A DNA stretch of 15,508 bases, from positions 1 to 15,508 of the forward strand of contig JAAYGE010000075.1 in the NCBI GenBank assembly GCA_012727835.1, given 5' to 3'. Made by a program: the position numbers and the translations under genes. How positions within the stretch are numbered: position 1 is the first letter of the stretch; the number at the start of each line of letters is the position of its first letter. Below the pieces are notes generated by a model. That model was not told where the DNA came from. It made no database searches and saw only the letters and a program-made list of their open reading frames with translations. Positions 1-6,803 of this stretch are shown here, piece after piece. This stretch comes from Bacillota bacterium (GTDB lineage: Bacteria > Bacillota_H > UBA994 > UBA5500).

Positions 1-515
1 CCCAGTTCCTTGCCTTCGCCGGGGGCCTCGGCCACCACCTCAGCCAACTGCTCGGCTATAACTAACAACCCCTGGCCATATTGGCCGGCCTGCAATTGGG
101 GTAGGGCCGCATCTAGAATGCGCCCTGCTTTGGCATCGGTGATGTAGCCTTCCAGCCCCGTTCCCACCTCGATGCGTATCTCCCGCTCTCCCATATTGAG
201 TAGCACCAGCAAGCCATTGTCGACTTTGGCTTCGCCAATACCCCAAGCCCTGAAGAGACGGAAGGCATAGGTTTCGGTATCGTAAGGACTGGTGTCGGTC
301 ACGGTAACATTGGCTAACTCCACACCATTGCTTTGCCACAGCCTTTCGGCAATCAGTTGTATCTCTACCCTTTCCTGCACCGATAACACCTGGGCAAAGT
401 CGCTCACCAAGCCCAGGGGCTGTGGAAATTCTGGTGCGGCCGCCGTCGCCAGTGGACGAACAAACACTAACAATAATATAAACATCAAGCCCAAAATTCG
501 GCGCTTTTGCTGCAT
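1..515 (-). CDS. TPM-domain secreted protein, N-terminal part (cut by window edge)
   Basis: About 171 residues are visible and the frame is open to the window edge, so the C-terminus is missing. Residues 1-10 are basic (MQQKRR...), residues 11-20 are hydrophobic, and an Ala-rich stretch near 24-27 fits a signal peptide cleaved around ATAAA. From about residue 37 the sequence fits the TPM (YgcG / DUF477-type) domain: VSDFAQVLS near 37-45, an ERLW helix, a YAFRLFRAWGIG segment near 83-94, then DNGLLVLLNMGEREIRIEVG near 99-118 and GLEGYITDAKAGRI near 120-133. In this family the missing part is usually a membrane helix and/or a Gly-rich tail. The ATG at 515 was chosen because GAGGGGGTG lies just upstream and the signal peptide begins there. 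Family members act outside the membrane and some have been linked to phosphatase or photosystem repair roles; the role here is unknown. It is divergent from murC. TPM domain is fairly sure, function is not. Confidence 0.8.
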   Translation of the reverse strand, partial: MQQKRRILGLMFILLLVFVRPLATAAAPEFPQPLGLVSDFAQVLSVQERVEIQLIAERLWQSNGVELANVTVTDTSPYDTETYAFRLFRAWGIGEAKVDNGLLVLLNMGEREIRIEVGTGLEGYITDAKAGRILDAALPQLQAGQYGQGLLVIAEQLAEVVAEAPGEGKEL

Positions 516-841
516 CGGCACACCCCCTCTTTCGCCCTCCATTACCTATTACGCCCTGAGCAATAGAAAGTTTCATTACAGCTGTGTTCCCCTTGGTTTA
601 ATTTCCCTGAGTGGCGCGTTGGCCAGCCCTTACTTTTAATAGTAAACTATAGGAGTTAACCGCAGCAATTTTCTCCGTCCCAAGGATAGCTCTTGCTATC
701 AGCGGGAAGGAATCGGGCAACCGTTAGAGGAATAAAAACAACCGGCGAAAGGTTACCAATCCTTAGCCAAGTTTTTCCGTATATTATAGCTATTATCCGG
801 TAAAAAAACTAATAGGCTACTATATATAGGAGGAAATTCAT
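516..841. other. Divergent intergenic region before the first murC
   Basis: This 326-bp gap separates the divergent TPM gene and the first murC and holds no gene that I can support. It contains a small perfect hairpin, GATAGC (685-690) and GCTATC (695-700), with a TCTT loop and no T-run. AT-rich blocks at 781-790 and 818-828 could serve as -10 elements, but I cannot pair either with a good -35, so I do not call a promoter. A strong AGGAGG at 828-833 lies 8 nt before the murC ATG. The 26-bp dyad repeats common elsewhere in the window are absent here. Confidence 0.5.
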
Positions 842-2248
842 ATGCCTTCCAAACTAAACTTAGAGCAACCGAAACACGCCCACTTTATCGGCGTTGGCGG
901 CATCAGCATGAGTGCTTTAGCCGAAGTGCTATTACGGCGCGGCTGGCAAGTCTCTGGTTCCGACCTCTGCCGCTCCCATATTACTGAACGTCTACAAGCA
1001 GCCGGGGCCACCGTTTATTATGACCACAAGGCAAGTAATGTGGAGGGGGCCCAAGTTGTATTTTATACACCGGCAATTCGACCGGAAAATCCCGAACTGC
1101 AACGGGCGCGGGAGCTGAATATCCCCATTTATGCCCGCGGCCAATTGTTGGGAGCCCTGATGGTGGAGGCCAAATATGGTATTGCCGTCAGTGGTACCCA
1201 TGGCAAGACCACAACCACCTCCATGATCAGCCTCATACTCGAGGCAGCTCGGCTGGAGGCCACCATCTTGGTGGGCGGCGAGCTGGATGCCATCCAGGGG
1301 ACAATGAAAATTGGCAGCGGCGATCTATTCGTGGCCGAGGCCTGCGAGTATTACGATGCCTTCCTCGACCTCCGTCCCAGCTTAGGTGTGATCTTAAATA
1401 TAGAAGCGGACCATCATGATTACTTCAGCGGTATCGAACACATCAAGCGCTCCTTCCGGCGTTTTGCAGAGCTGGTGCCGGCCGCGGGTAACCTGGTGGT
1501 CTATCATGATGATCCCAAGGTGCGGGACATTCTCCCCGGTCTGGAATGCAACATTGTCACCTTTGGGCTAGAAGAGGGCAATGAATGGCGAGCTGTCAAT
1601 ATCAAGGAACACAAGGGCGGCAGCAGCTGCGATATTTTACACCAGGGTGAACCGGTGGGACATGTAACTTTGCATATACCGGGTAAACATCATGTAAAAA
1701 ATGCCCTGGCGGCCATTGCCGTCGGTCACCTGGTAGGAGTAGACGCGGCCACCTGTATCAAGGGCCTGGAGATGTATGAGGGGACCCATCGCCGCTTTGA
1801 CTTGCTGGGCGAATATAACGGGGCCCAACTCTATGACGACTACGCCCACCATCCCAATGAAATTAAAGCCACCTTGGCCGCCGCCAAACAGTTTAATGCT
1901 AAGCGCATAATCAGCGTTTTTCAACCCTCGACCTATACTCGTACAAAACACCTGCTGGACGATTATCTGACCGCCTTCGGTGATTCGGATATGGTGGTTA
2001 TCACCGATGTGTTTATGGCCCGAGAGGTCGATACCTTCGGCATCACCTCTGCTTTGGTGGCCGACCTGATGAAAAAGCACCATCCTAATGTTCATTATGT
2101 GGGTTCCCTGCAGGATGCGGCCGTATACCTGAGCAAGGAGCTGGGTCCCGGCGATATGGTGATCACCATGGGTATCGGTGATGTTTATCGCACCATTCAT
2201 ATGCTGTTGGGCAAGGAGCCAATGCAGGCTGAACCGGTAGAAAAATAA
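842..2248 (+). CDS. murC: UDP-N-acetylmuramate--L-alanine ligase, first tandem copy
   Basis: ATP-dependent cytoplasmic ligase that adds L-alanine to UDP-N-acetylmuramic acid, the first amino acid of the peptidoglycan stem peptide. At 468 residues it has normal MurC length. The N-terminal Rossmann-type domain has HFIGVGGISMSA at 14-25. The central ATPase domain has the P-loop GTHGKTTTT at 118-126, the Mg-binding segment VAEACEYYDAFL at 164-175, and NIEADHHDYF at 186-195. The C-terminal domain has GTHRRF at 314-319, DDYAHHPNEI at 332-341, FQPSTYTRT at 360-368 and GDVYR at 446-450. EACEY replaces the EADES of many MurC proteins; I recall this from clostridial MurC. One local oddity is GKHHVKNALAA at 281-291, where most MurC (and the second copy) have HN rather than HH. 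The start is well supported by AGGAGG at 828-833. Roughly 60% identical by eye to the copy at 2500-3921, with no gaps over the first 460 residues. Confidence 0.9.
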   Translation: MPSKLNLEQPKHAHFIGVGGISMSALAEVLLRRGWQVSGSDLCRSHITERLQAAGATVYYDHKASNVEGAQVVFYTPAIRPENPELQRARELNIPIYARGQLLGALMVEAKYGIAVSGTHGKTTTTSMISLILEAARLEATILVGGELDAIQGTMKIGSGDLFVAEACEYYDAFLDLRPSLGVILNIEADHHDYFSGIEHIKRSFRRFAELVPAAGNLVVYHDDPKVRDILPGLECNIVTFGLEEGNEWRAVNIKEHKGGSSCDILHQGEPVGHVTLHIPGKHHVKNALAAIAVGHLVGVDAATCIKGLEMYEGTHRRFDLLGEYNGAQLYDDYAHHPNEIKATLAAAKQFNAKRIISVFQPSTYTRTKHLLDDYLTAFGDSDMVVITDVFMAREVDTFGITSALVADLMKKHHPNVHYVGSLQDAAVYLSKELGPGDMVITMGIGDVYRTIHMLLGKEPMQAEPVEK

Positions 2249-2253
2249 CCTTA

Positions 2254-2279
2254 CGGGCCGACCAACGGGCGGCCCCTAC
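2254..2279 (-). repeat. 26-bp dyad repeat, arm type A
   Basis: The repeat lies 5 nt after the first murC stop codon. Read on the minus strand it is GTAG, arm GGGCCGCCC, loop GTT, arm GGTCGGCCC, G. Confidence 0.8.
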
Positions 2280-2341
2280 ACATATCCCCGCATTGGGGCG
2301 GTTTACCCACGTATCATACGTTTCCCAAAGGTGCATCGCAG

Positions 2342-2367
2342 CGGGCCGACCAACGGGCGGCCCCTAC
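2342..2367 (-). repeat. 26-bp dyad repeat, arm type A
   Basis: Identical to the copy at 2254-2279 and in the same orientation, 88 bp further on. Between them lies a perfect short palindrome ACGTAT-C-ATACGT near 2311-2323. Confidence 0.8.
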
Positions 2368-2431
2368 GAATATTTCTCCATTGCAGCATTTTGCCCATCG
2401 CCGCAACCGGACCGGACTTACCCCTTTTTCA

Positions 2432-2487
2432 CCCTCTGGGCACCTCAGGCATAGAATGGTTTATCCGACTCATGCCTAACCAGAGGG
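2432..2487 (+). promoter_or_regulatory. Inverted repeat overlapping the ribosome binding site of the second murC
   Basis: The outer arms CCCTCTGG (2432-2439) and CCAGAGGG (2480-2487) are perfectly complementary. Inner arms AGGCAT (2447-2452) and ATGCCT (2472-2477) are too. The 3' outer arm contains GAGGG, the start of the GAGGGGGG Shine-Dalgarno at 2483-2490, 9 nt before the ATG at 2500. In RNA the fold would therefore cover the ribosome binding site. Regulation is inferred; no known riboswitch class is recognised, and the two stems are joined by unequal loops. Confidence 0.45.
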
Positions 2488-2499
2488 GGGTTAAGAACC

Positions 2500-3921
2500 A
2501 TGCCTAAGCGTTTAGACCTGAGTAAACCGTTGCGGATTCACTTCATCGGTATCGGTGGCATCAGCATGAGCGCGCTGGCGCTGATTCTACTGCAGCGCGG
2601 GTGGCAAGTTTCCGGTTCCGATCTCAAACAATCGGCCCAAACAGATAAGCTCATTCAACATGGTGCCACCGTGTATATAGGCCATAATGCGGCCCACATA
2701 GAAGGGGCCAAATATGTGGTTTATACCTCGGCCATACCACCGGATAACGTAGAACTGGTAGCAGCCCACAAAAACCAAATCCCCGTCTTTACTCGGGCCG
2801 AGCTGCTAGGGGCTTTAATGGCGGAAGCCAAATGCGGTATTGCCGTTGCCGGCTCCCACGGAAAAACTACTACAACGGCCATGATCGGCCTTATGTTGAC
2901 CCACGCCCGGCTGGAGCCCACCGTGCTGGTGGGGGGCGACCTGGAAGCGATCCATGGCAACGTGAAAATTGGCAACGGTGGTTACCTGGTGGCCGAGGCC
3001 TGCGAGTATTACGATAACTTTCTCTTACTAAAGCCCCGTATTGGCGTAATTACCAATATCGACGCAGACCATCTAGACTATTTCGGCAACCTGGAGGGCG
3101 TCAAGCAAGCTTTCCGCCGCTTCGCCCAACTAATTCCTGCTTCCGGGCACCTGGTGGCTTTTAACGATGATGCCAATGTGCGCAATATTTTGCCAGGTTT
3201 AAAGTGCCAGGTAGTCACCTATGGACTCCATGAAGGAGCCGATTGGCAGGCGGTGAATATCGGGTTGCTTCCTGGCGGCAGTAACTTCGATGTACTCTAC
3301 AAAGGCCGTCTGTTGACCAAAGTATCGTTAAGAGTTCCTGGCTTACATAACATCTTAAATGCGCTGGCGGCGATAGCCACCGGGCATATTGTGGGCTTAA
3401 GTATGGAAGATATCGTGGGCAGCTTCGCCTATTTTCAGGGTACCCACCGCCGTTTTGAACTACAAGGCACCTATCATGGAGCTCTTATCTACGATGATTA
3501 CGCTCACCATCCCAACGAAATTAAGGCCACCTTGGCCGCCGCCCGTACCTTCGCGCCCCAGCGCCTGATCAGCGTCTTCCAACCCCATACCTATACCCGC
3601 ACCGAAGCCCTGCTGGAGGAATTTGCCGAGGCCTTTGCCGAAGCCGACCTGGTACTGTTGGTAGATATTTATGCGGCCCGGGAGCAAAACACTTCCGGCA
3701 TCACTTCGGCCCACCTGGCCGACCAGATGCAAAAGAGACACCCGCAGGCCTACTACGCAGGGAGCATAAGAAATGCGGCCGCCTACCTGCGGCGCCGCTT
3801 GCGCAAGGGCGATTTGCTGCTCACCATGGGGGCCGGCGATGTTTATCGGGTGGCCCATCTGCTGCTGGGCAAAGAACCGGATGCGGAGCCCAAAGGACCC
3901 GCCTCCATCGCTCTTAATTAA
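2500..3921 (+). CDS. murC: UDP-N-acetylmuramate--L-alanine ligase, second tandem copy
   Basis: Second MurC paralogue, 473 residues, for the same L-alanine addition step. Motifs sit at the same residue numbers as in the upstream copy: HFIGIGGISMSA 14-25, P-loop GSHGKTTTT 118-126, VAEACEYYDNFL 164-175, NIDADHLDYF 186-195, GLHNILNALAA 281-291, GTHRRFE 314-320, DDYAHHPNEI 332-341, FQPHTYTRT 360-368, GDVYR 446-450. Its DHLDYF and HN..NALAA segments look more canonical than those of the first copy. The C-terminal 13 residues are unique. The start ATG follows GAGGGGGG at 2483-2490. The gene ends 1 bp before the -35 box of the AspRS T-box promoter, and I see no terminator in between. Both copies keep the recognisable catalytic motifs, so neither looks like a pseudogene. 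One could have shifted substrate (for example a tripeptide ligase such as Mpl), but nothing in the motifs favours that. Confidence 0.9.
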   Translation: MPKRLDLSKPLRIHFIGIGGISMSALALILLQRGWQVSGSDLKQSAQTDKLIQHGATVYIGHNAAHIEGAKYVVYTSAIPPDNVELVAAHKNQIPVFTRAELLGALMAEAKCGIAVAGSHGKTTTTAMIGLMLTHARLEPTVLVGGDLEAIHGNVKIGNGGYLVAEACEYYDNFLLLKPRIGVITNIDADHLDYFGNLEGVKQAFRRFAQLIPASGHLVAFNDDANVRNILPGLKCQVVTYGLHEGADWQAVNIGLLPGGSNFDVLYKGRLLTKVSLRVPGLHNILNALAAIATGHIVGLSMEDIVGSFAYFQGTHRRFELQGTYHGALIYDDYAHHPNEIKATLAAARTFAPQRLISVFQPHTYTRTEALLEEFAEAFAEADLVLLVDIYAAREQNTSGITSAHLADQMQKRHPQAYYAGSIRNAAAYLRRRLRKGDLLLTMGAGDVYRVAHLLLGKEPDAEPKGPASIALN

Positions 3922-3922
3922 G

Positions 3923-3954
3923 TTGACAAACATCTGACAGAAATGTAGTATAAT
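3923..3954 (+). promoter_or_regulatory. Sigma-A type promoter of the AspRS T-box transcript
   Basis: Perfect -35 TTGACA at 3923-3928. The -10 is either TAGTAT at 3946-3951 (17-bp spacer) or TATAAT at 3949-3954 (20-bp spacer). The -35 begins 1 bp after the TAA of the second murC, so AspRS can be transcribed independently of it. Confidence 0.85.
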
Positions 3955-3965
3955 AAATCAAATTG

Positions 3966-4197
3966 GCAATGACTTCGGAGAGTAGCTAGCCTGGGGGCAA
4001 CCAGCGACCTAAGGGCGGTGAAAGCTTAGGGCACCCACCTAGTGAAGGACACCGAAGGAGCTGTCTGTGAATTAAGCAGACCGGGATTTCCCGTTAGCGA
4101 AAGCAAAGTCGGATGCTCCAGACGTGGGGCATCAACTAGGGTGGCACCGCGGGTAACCCCTCCTCGTCCCTAAGTACGAGAGAGGGGTATTTTGTTT
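3966..4197 (+). ncRNA. T-box leader, aspartate-specific (specifier GAC)
   Basis: The conserved T-box sequence AGGGTGGCACCGCGGG lies at 4138-4153. Its TGGC bulge would pair with the NCCA end of uncharged tRNA, and the C matches a G discriminator base, as in tRNA-Asp. Stem I is closed by CTTCGG (about 3973-3978) and CCGAAG (4052-4057), with an AGTA loop E-like motif on the 5' side. Opposite that motif, GAAGGACACC places GAC (4048-4050) as the specifier codon followed by A. This reads aspartate and agrees with the gene downstream. A competing terminator lies at 4156-4197. Low charged tRNA-Asp should favour antitermination and AspRS expression. The fold was drawn by hand. Confidence 0.93.
4156..4197 (+). 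terminator. Regulated intrinsic terminator of the T-box
   Basis: ACCCCTC-CTCGT (4156-4167) pairs with ACGAG-A-GAGGGGT (4176-4188), with one bulged A, followed by ATTTTGTTT. The 5' arm lies just after the GCGGG end of the T-box sequence, as expected for mutually exclusive terminator and antiterminator folds. The Shine-Dalgarno of the gene (4198-4204) follows at once. Confidence 0.85.
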
Positions 4198-4210
4198 GGA
4201 GGTGCTATTT

Positions 4211-5500
4211 TTGTTTACAAGGAGAGTTTTATGCAGCGAGTTGGCTGCCCATATCGGGCAGGAAGTGAGTTTAGCCGGTTGGTTGCAGCAGGTGCGCCAG
4301 GTGGGACGCCATTTGGCCTTCTGGATAGTGCGCGACCGCAGCGGTTGGGCCCAGGTGGTAGTCAGCGGCCAGTTGGCCCTCAATGCTCCACCTCTGGAGA
4401 GCGTGGTGGCCATCGGCGGGCAGGCAGTAGCCGGCAAATCGCAGCAGGGGTGCGAACTACAGGCCAACGCAGTGCAGGTGCTAGCCACCGCCGCTCCCTT
4501 ACCCTTTGAGTTACACCAGGAGGAAATTAAGGCCGGCGACGAGCAGGTTTTCAACCACCGAGTCTTAAGCCTGCGCCACAGCCGCAACCAGGCCATCTTC
4601 CGCGTTAAAGCCACTGCTTTGCAAGCCTTCCGGGCCTATTTAAGAAGGGCCGGCTTCTTAGAAGTGCAGACCCCCAAAATAGTGGCCACCGGTACCGAAG
4701 GTGGCGCCGAATTATTTCCTGTACAATATTTCGACCGACCGGCCTACCTGGCCCAAAGCCCCCAGTTCTACAAACAAATGCTGGTGGCCGCCGGCTTTGA
4801 GCGGGTTTTCGAAGTCGGCCCAGTGTTTCGGGCCGAATCCCACGATACCTCACGCCACACCAACGAATTCACCAGCTTAGACTTGGAGATGGGCTTCATA
4901 GACGATATAGAGGCCCTCATGGACTTAGAAACCCAGCTGTTACAGCATATATTTACTGCCGTGAAGGAGGAGTGCGCCCGCGAACTGGAGCTTTTAGGGG
5001 CCACCCTACCAGAGATTGGGGCCATTCCCCGCCTGCAGCTGGCGGAAGCCCAGAATATCTTGGAGCGGGAATATGGCCACCCATCGCCCCCGGGCAACCT
5101 AGATCCGGCCGGGGAGAAGCTGCTTTGCCAGTATGCACAGCAAGAATGGGGCCCCTTGGTATTCATAACCGATTATCCGACGGCGGTGCGCCCCTTTTAT
5201 GCCCGCCGGCATAGCCAGGCACCGGAGCTGACCCACTCCTTCGACCTGTTGTTCCGCGGTTTGGAAATTACCACGGGTGGCCTGCGCATCCATAGGCCAG
5301 AGGAATTGGTGCGAGCCCTCGAGGAACGGGGCTTGGAAGCGGAGGCCTACCAATTTTACCTCCAGGCCTTTACCCATGGGGCACCACCCCATGGGGGTTT
5401 TGCCATCGGTCTGGAACGCTTAACGGCCCGCATGCTGGAGCTGCCCAACGTGCGCCAAGCCACCCTGTTCCCCAGGGATAGGCAAAGGTTGGTGCCGTAA
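4211..5500 (+). CDS. aspS: Archaeal-type aspartyl-tRNA synthetase (AspS2, probably non-discriminating)
   Basis: Class II synthetase charging tRNA-Asp, and probably tRNA-Asn, with aspartate. At 429 residues it has the short archaeal/eukaryotic AspRS form, without the large insertion domain of typical bacterial AspRS (about 590). The OB-fold tRNA-binding domain covers about 10-100 (EVSLAGWLQQVRQVG 18-32). Motif 1 is near 139-156, motif 2 contains VFRAESHDTSRHTNEF at 205-220, and FRGLEITTGGLRIH (348-361) plus motif 3 GGFAIGLERL (395-404) and LFPRDRQRL (419-427) complete the core. The position after GWL, a Trp in discriminating archaeal enzymes, is Gln26; this suggests relaxed tRNA choice, with Asp-tRNA-Asn passed to GatCAB (not in this window). 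I chose TTG at 4211 because GGAGGTG (4198-4204) precedes it at good spacing; an upstream TTG at 4196 overlaps the terminator. Regulated by the Asp T-box. Confidence 0.9.
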   Translation: MFTRRVLCSELAAHIGQEVSLAGWLQQVRQVGRHLAFWIVRDRSGWAQVVVSGQLALNAPPLESVVAIGGQAVAGKSQQGCELQANAVQVLATAAPLPFELHQEEIKAGDEQVFNHRVLSLRHSRNQAIFRVKATALQAFRAYLRRAGFLEVQTPKIVATGTEGGAELFPVQYFDRPAYLAQSPQFYKQMLVAAGFERVFEVGPVFRAESHDTSRHTNEFTSLDLEMGFIDDIEALMDLETQLLQHIFTAVKEECARELELLGATLPEIGAIPRLQLAEAQNILEREYGHPSPPGNLDPAGEKLLCQYAQQEWGPLVFITDYPTAVRPFYARRHSQAPELTHSFDLLFRGLEITTGGLRIHRPEELVRALEERGLEAEAYQFYLQAFTHGAPPHGGFAIGLERLTARMLELPNVRQATLFPRDRQRLVP

Positions 5501-5505
5501 TAAAA

Positions 5506-5536
5506 GGCCCAGGCATTGCCATCCAATGCCTGGGCC
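5506..5536 (-). terminator. Strong hairpin after aspS, terminator for the minus strand
   Basis: Perfect 13-bp stem: GGCCCAGGCATTG (5506-5518), loop CCATC, CAATGCCTGGGCC (5524-5536). On the plus strand no T-run follows. On the minus strand the stem is followed by TTTTATTA, so the better reading is an intrinsic terminator for leftward transcription from the gene at 5927-6370. As a stable hairpin 5 bp past the aspS stop it may also protect that mRNA. Confidence 0.65.
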
Positions 5537-5641
5537 GGGTGCGGCGCATGGCTGCAATATATCCGTAGGGGACACGTAGGCCATCTACCGCAAGTCACAG
5601 GTATCTCTTAATAGTGGTTCATCCTGCGACCTGGAGAATTC

Positions 5642-5667
5642 GTAGGGGCCGCTCGGTGATCGGCTCG
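5642..5667 (+). repeat. 26-bp dyad repeat, hybrid A/D arms
   Basis: Left arm GGGCCGCTC, loop GGT, right arm GATCGGCTC. One mismatch and one G-T pair make this the most degenerate of the full-length copies. Confidence 0.7.
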
Positions 5668-5734
5668 TCGGTTTACCCCGCGATTCATATGTACAGCAAA
5701 GATGTCGTGCAAAACCTGAATCTTAGAGATATCC

Positions 5735-5760
5735 GTAGGGGCCGCCCGTTGGTCGGCCCG
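5735..5760 (+). repeat. 26-bp dyad repeat, arm type A
   Basis: Arms GGGCCGCCC and GGTCGGCCC with loop GTT; exact reverse complement of the copy at 2254-2279. Confidence 0.8.
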
Positions 5761-5827
5761 AATAATTCCACACCTGTAGTCTGTAGTTTTTCCTAATTTA
5801 TAGGCACAACCTTAGTCTAAGGCTCAG

Positions 5828-5853
5828 CGGGCGCTGCACCGCAGCGCCCCTAC
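5828..5853 (-). repeat. 26-bp dyad repeat, arm type C
   Basis: Read on the minus strand: arm GGGCGCTGC, loop GGT, arm GCAGCGCCC, a perfect 9-bp stem. It is followed on the plus strand by GAAATATC, a flank shared with copies at 10992 and 14811. Confidence 0.8.
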
Positions 5854-5926
5854 GAAATATCAAGGATGCGTACATAAGCCAAAAAAATAGATATTCGTTG
5901 GCTCAACCCACACAGGTCCCTGTCTA

Positions 5927-6370
5927 TCATTGGGTATTATTCCGTATCTGCCGCAGCCTATCCTCTAACCTCCACAGCGTACTTTCAATATAGGCCCGTT
6001 GGCGGTTAACATCGTCGCGCATGGAATTGATACGCGACTGTACCATAATGTCGGCCAAAAAACCATCAAAGAAGTAGTCGGCAAACTTAAGAAAACCATC
6101 CATCTCTAAATTTATGTCCAGATGCATTTGCACATCCCTAAGTTCCCGGGCAAAGGTACGACAGGCATCCTGGGCCTTGCGGATCTGCTGCTTTGCATCA
6201 TTCAAGCGGGAATGCTTGGCCCAGGTGACAAACAGACCGCCGCCAAACATATCCCAGAGGCCCCAGTTGGAAGCCGAGTTGAGGGCTTTACTGACGCCGT
6301 CCAGATGATAACGCACCTCTCGCCCGGCTTGTATGGCTTCCCGTAATTCGCGCTCTTCCGAGTAAGACAT
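5927..6370 (-). CDS. Conserved hypothetical helical protein
   Basis: A 147-residue protein with no signal peptide or membrane helix and no enzyme motif that I can name. Its hallmark is NSASNWGLWDMFGGG near residues 31-45, followed by AKHSRLNDAK (51-60). I recall this NWG.WD..GGG...KHS combination from small Firmicutes proteins of unknown function. The rest is charged and predicted helical (REVRYHLDGVSKAL, then RKAQDACRTFARELRDVQ, then RINSMRDDVNRQRAYIESTLWRLEDRL split over two helices), suggesting a helical bundle or coiled coil. The ATG at 6370 is preferred over a GTG at 6376 because the GGGGGG at 6378-6383 has a 7-nt spacing to the ATG but only 1 nt to the GTG. It stands alone between repeat-rich regions. 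The stop is TGA. Confidence 0.75.
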   Translation of the reverse strand: MSYSEERELREAIQAGREVRYHLDGVSKALNSASNWGLWDMFGGGLFVTWAKHSRLNDAKQQIRKAQDACRTFARELRDVQMHLDINLEMDGFLKFADYFFDGFLADIMVQSRINSMRDDVNRQRAYIESTLWRLEDRLRQIRNNTQ

Positions 6371-6509
6371 CTGCACGCCCCCCTTTTCTTTGTCGCTTAC
6401 TAGTTTATACGAAAGTTATTCACAAAGGTTACCCTAGCGCCTCGCAAAACGTGTATTGGAACATTAAGCAGCTCACAGGCGGCACCTGCCAGGTGTAGGC
6501 AAAATTCAA

Positions 6510-6535
6510 CGGGCGCGCCATCGGGGCGCCCCTAT
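6510..6535 (-). repeat. 26-bp dyad repeat, arm type B variant
   Basis: Read on the minus strand: arm GGGCGCCCC, loop GAT, arm GGCGCGCCC, one mismatch. The terminal GTAG is ATAG here. Confidence 0.75.
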
Positions 6536-6580
6536 ATGAATGTTTCAAAATGCAGACACACCTACCGTTCCGGGCCATCT

Positions 6581-6606
6581 GTAGGGGCCGCCCGGTGGTC
6601 GGCCCG
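6581..6606 (+). repeat. 26-bp dyad repeat, arm type A
   Basis: Arms GGGCCGCCC and GGTCGGCCC with loop GGT. Together with 6510-6535 it forms an inward/outward pair about 45 bp apart. Confidence 0.8.
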
Positions 6607-6774
6607 CCTTGAAGGTCCAGGGAGAACCCGGTTTGCACCTTCATAAAAAATACCAGAATAACTAGGGCAACACCAGCCATAATAGGAATAGAGTCGCCGC
6701 TAGGGGTGTTATACTTATAACCGGTGCCTACAAAGCATCGGTATAGACTACACCTAAGCTAGCGGAGACTTGTA

Positions 6775-6798
6775 AGGGCGCACCGTCGGGTGCGCCCT
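6775..6798. terminator. Hairpin after nifU, apparently a diverged dyad repeat
   Basis: Perfect 10-bp stem AGGGCGCACC (6775-6784) / GGTGCGCCCT (6789-6798), 5 bp after the nifU stop. The plus strand continues CTTTCTT; the minus strand lacks a clear T-run. It begins with GTAAGGGCGC, close to the type B dyad repeat, which suggests that a repeat became the terminator. Confidence 0.6.
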
Positions 6799-6803
6799 CT
6801 TTC

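Larger units (their letters stand above)
5537..5926. other. Repeat-rich intergenic region
   Basis: No gene is supported. The region holds three 26-bp dyad repeats (5642-5667, 5735-5760, 5828-5853) and degenerate copies of the linker motif AARRTGCGGTACA (near 5700-5718 and 5862-5878). A short plus-strand open frame at 5614-5796 is built from repeat DNA and has no ribosome binding site. Confidence 0.6.
6377..6771. other. Repeat-rich intergenic region
   Basis: No gene is supported. It holds dyad repeats at 6510-6535 and 6581-6606 and a short palindrome GTTATA-CT-TATAAC at 6708-6721. On the minus strand near 6630-6720 an open stretch reads YNTPSGDSIPIM followed by a hydrophobic run and Lys, which recalls a surface-protein sorting signal, but it has no ribosome binding site or upstream gene. 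Confidence 0.5.

Noticed and set aside
685..700. GATAGC-TCTT-GCTATC hairpin upstream of murC as a terminator or riboswitch
   Set aside because: Only 6 bp, no T-run on either strand and no recognisable riboswitch core.
5614..5796. Plus-strand open frame of 60 codons
   Set aside because: Made almost entirely of dyad-repeat and linker DNA, with no ribosome binding site.
6429..6680. Minus-strand open frame of 83 codons with a hydrophobic start
   Set aside because: No Shine-Dalgarno, and most of it runs through two dyad repeats; only the first part is noted as a weak finding.
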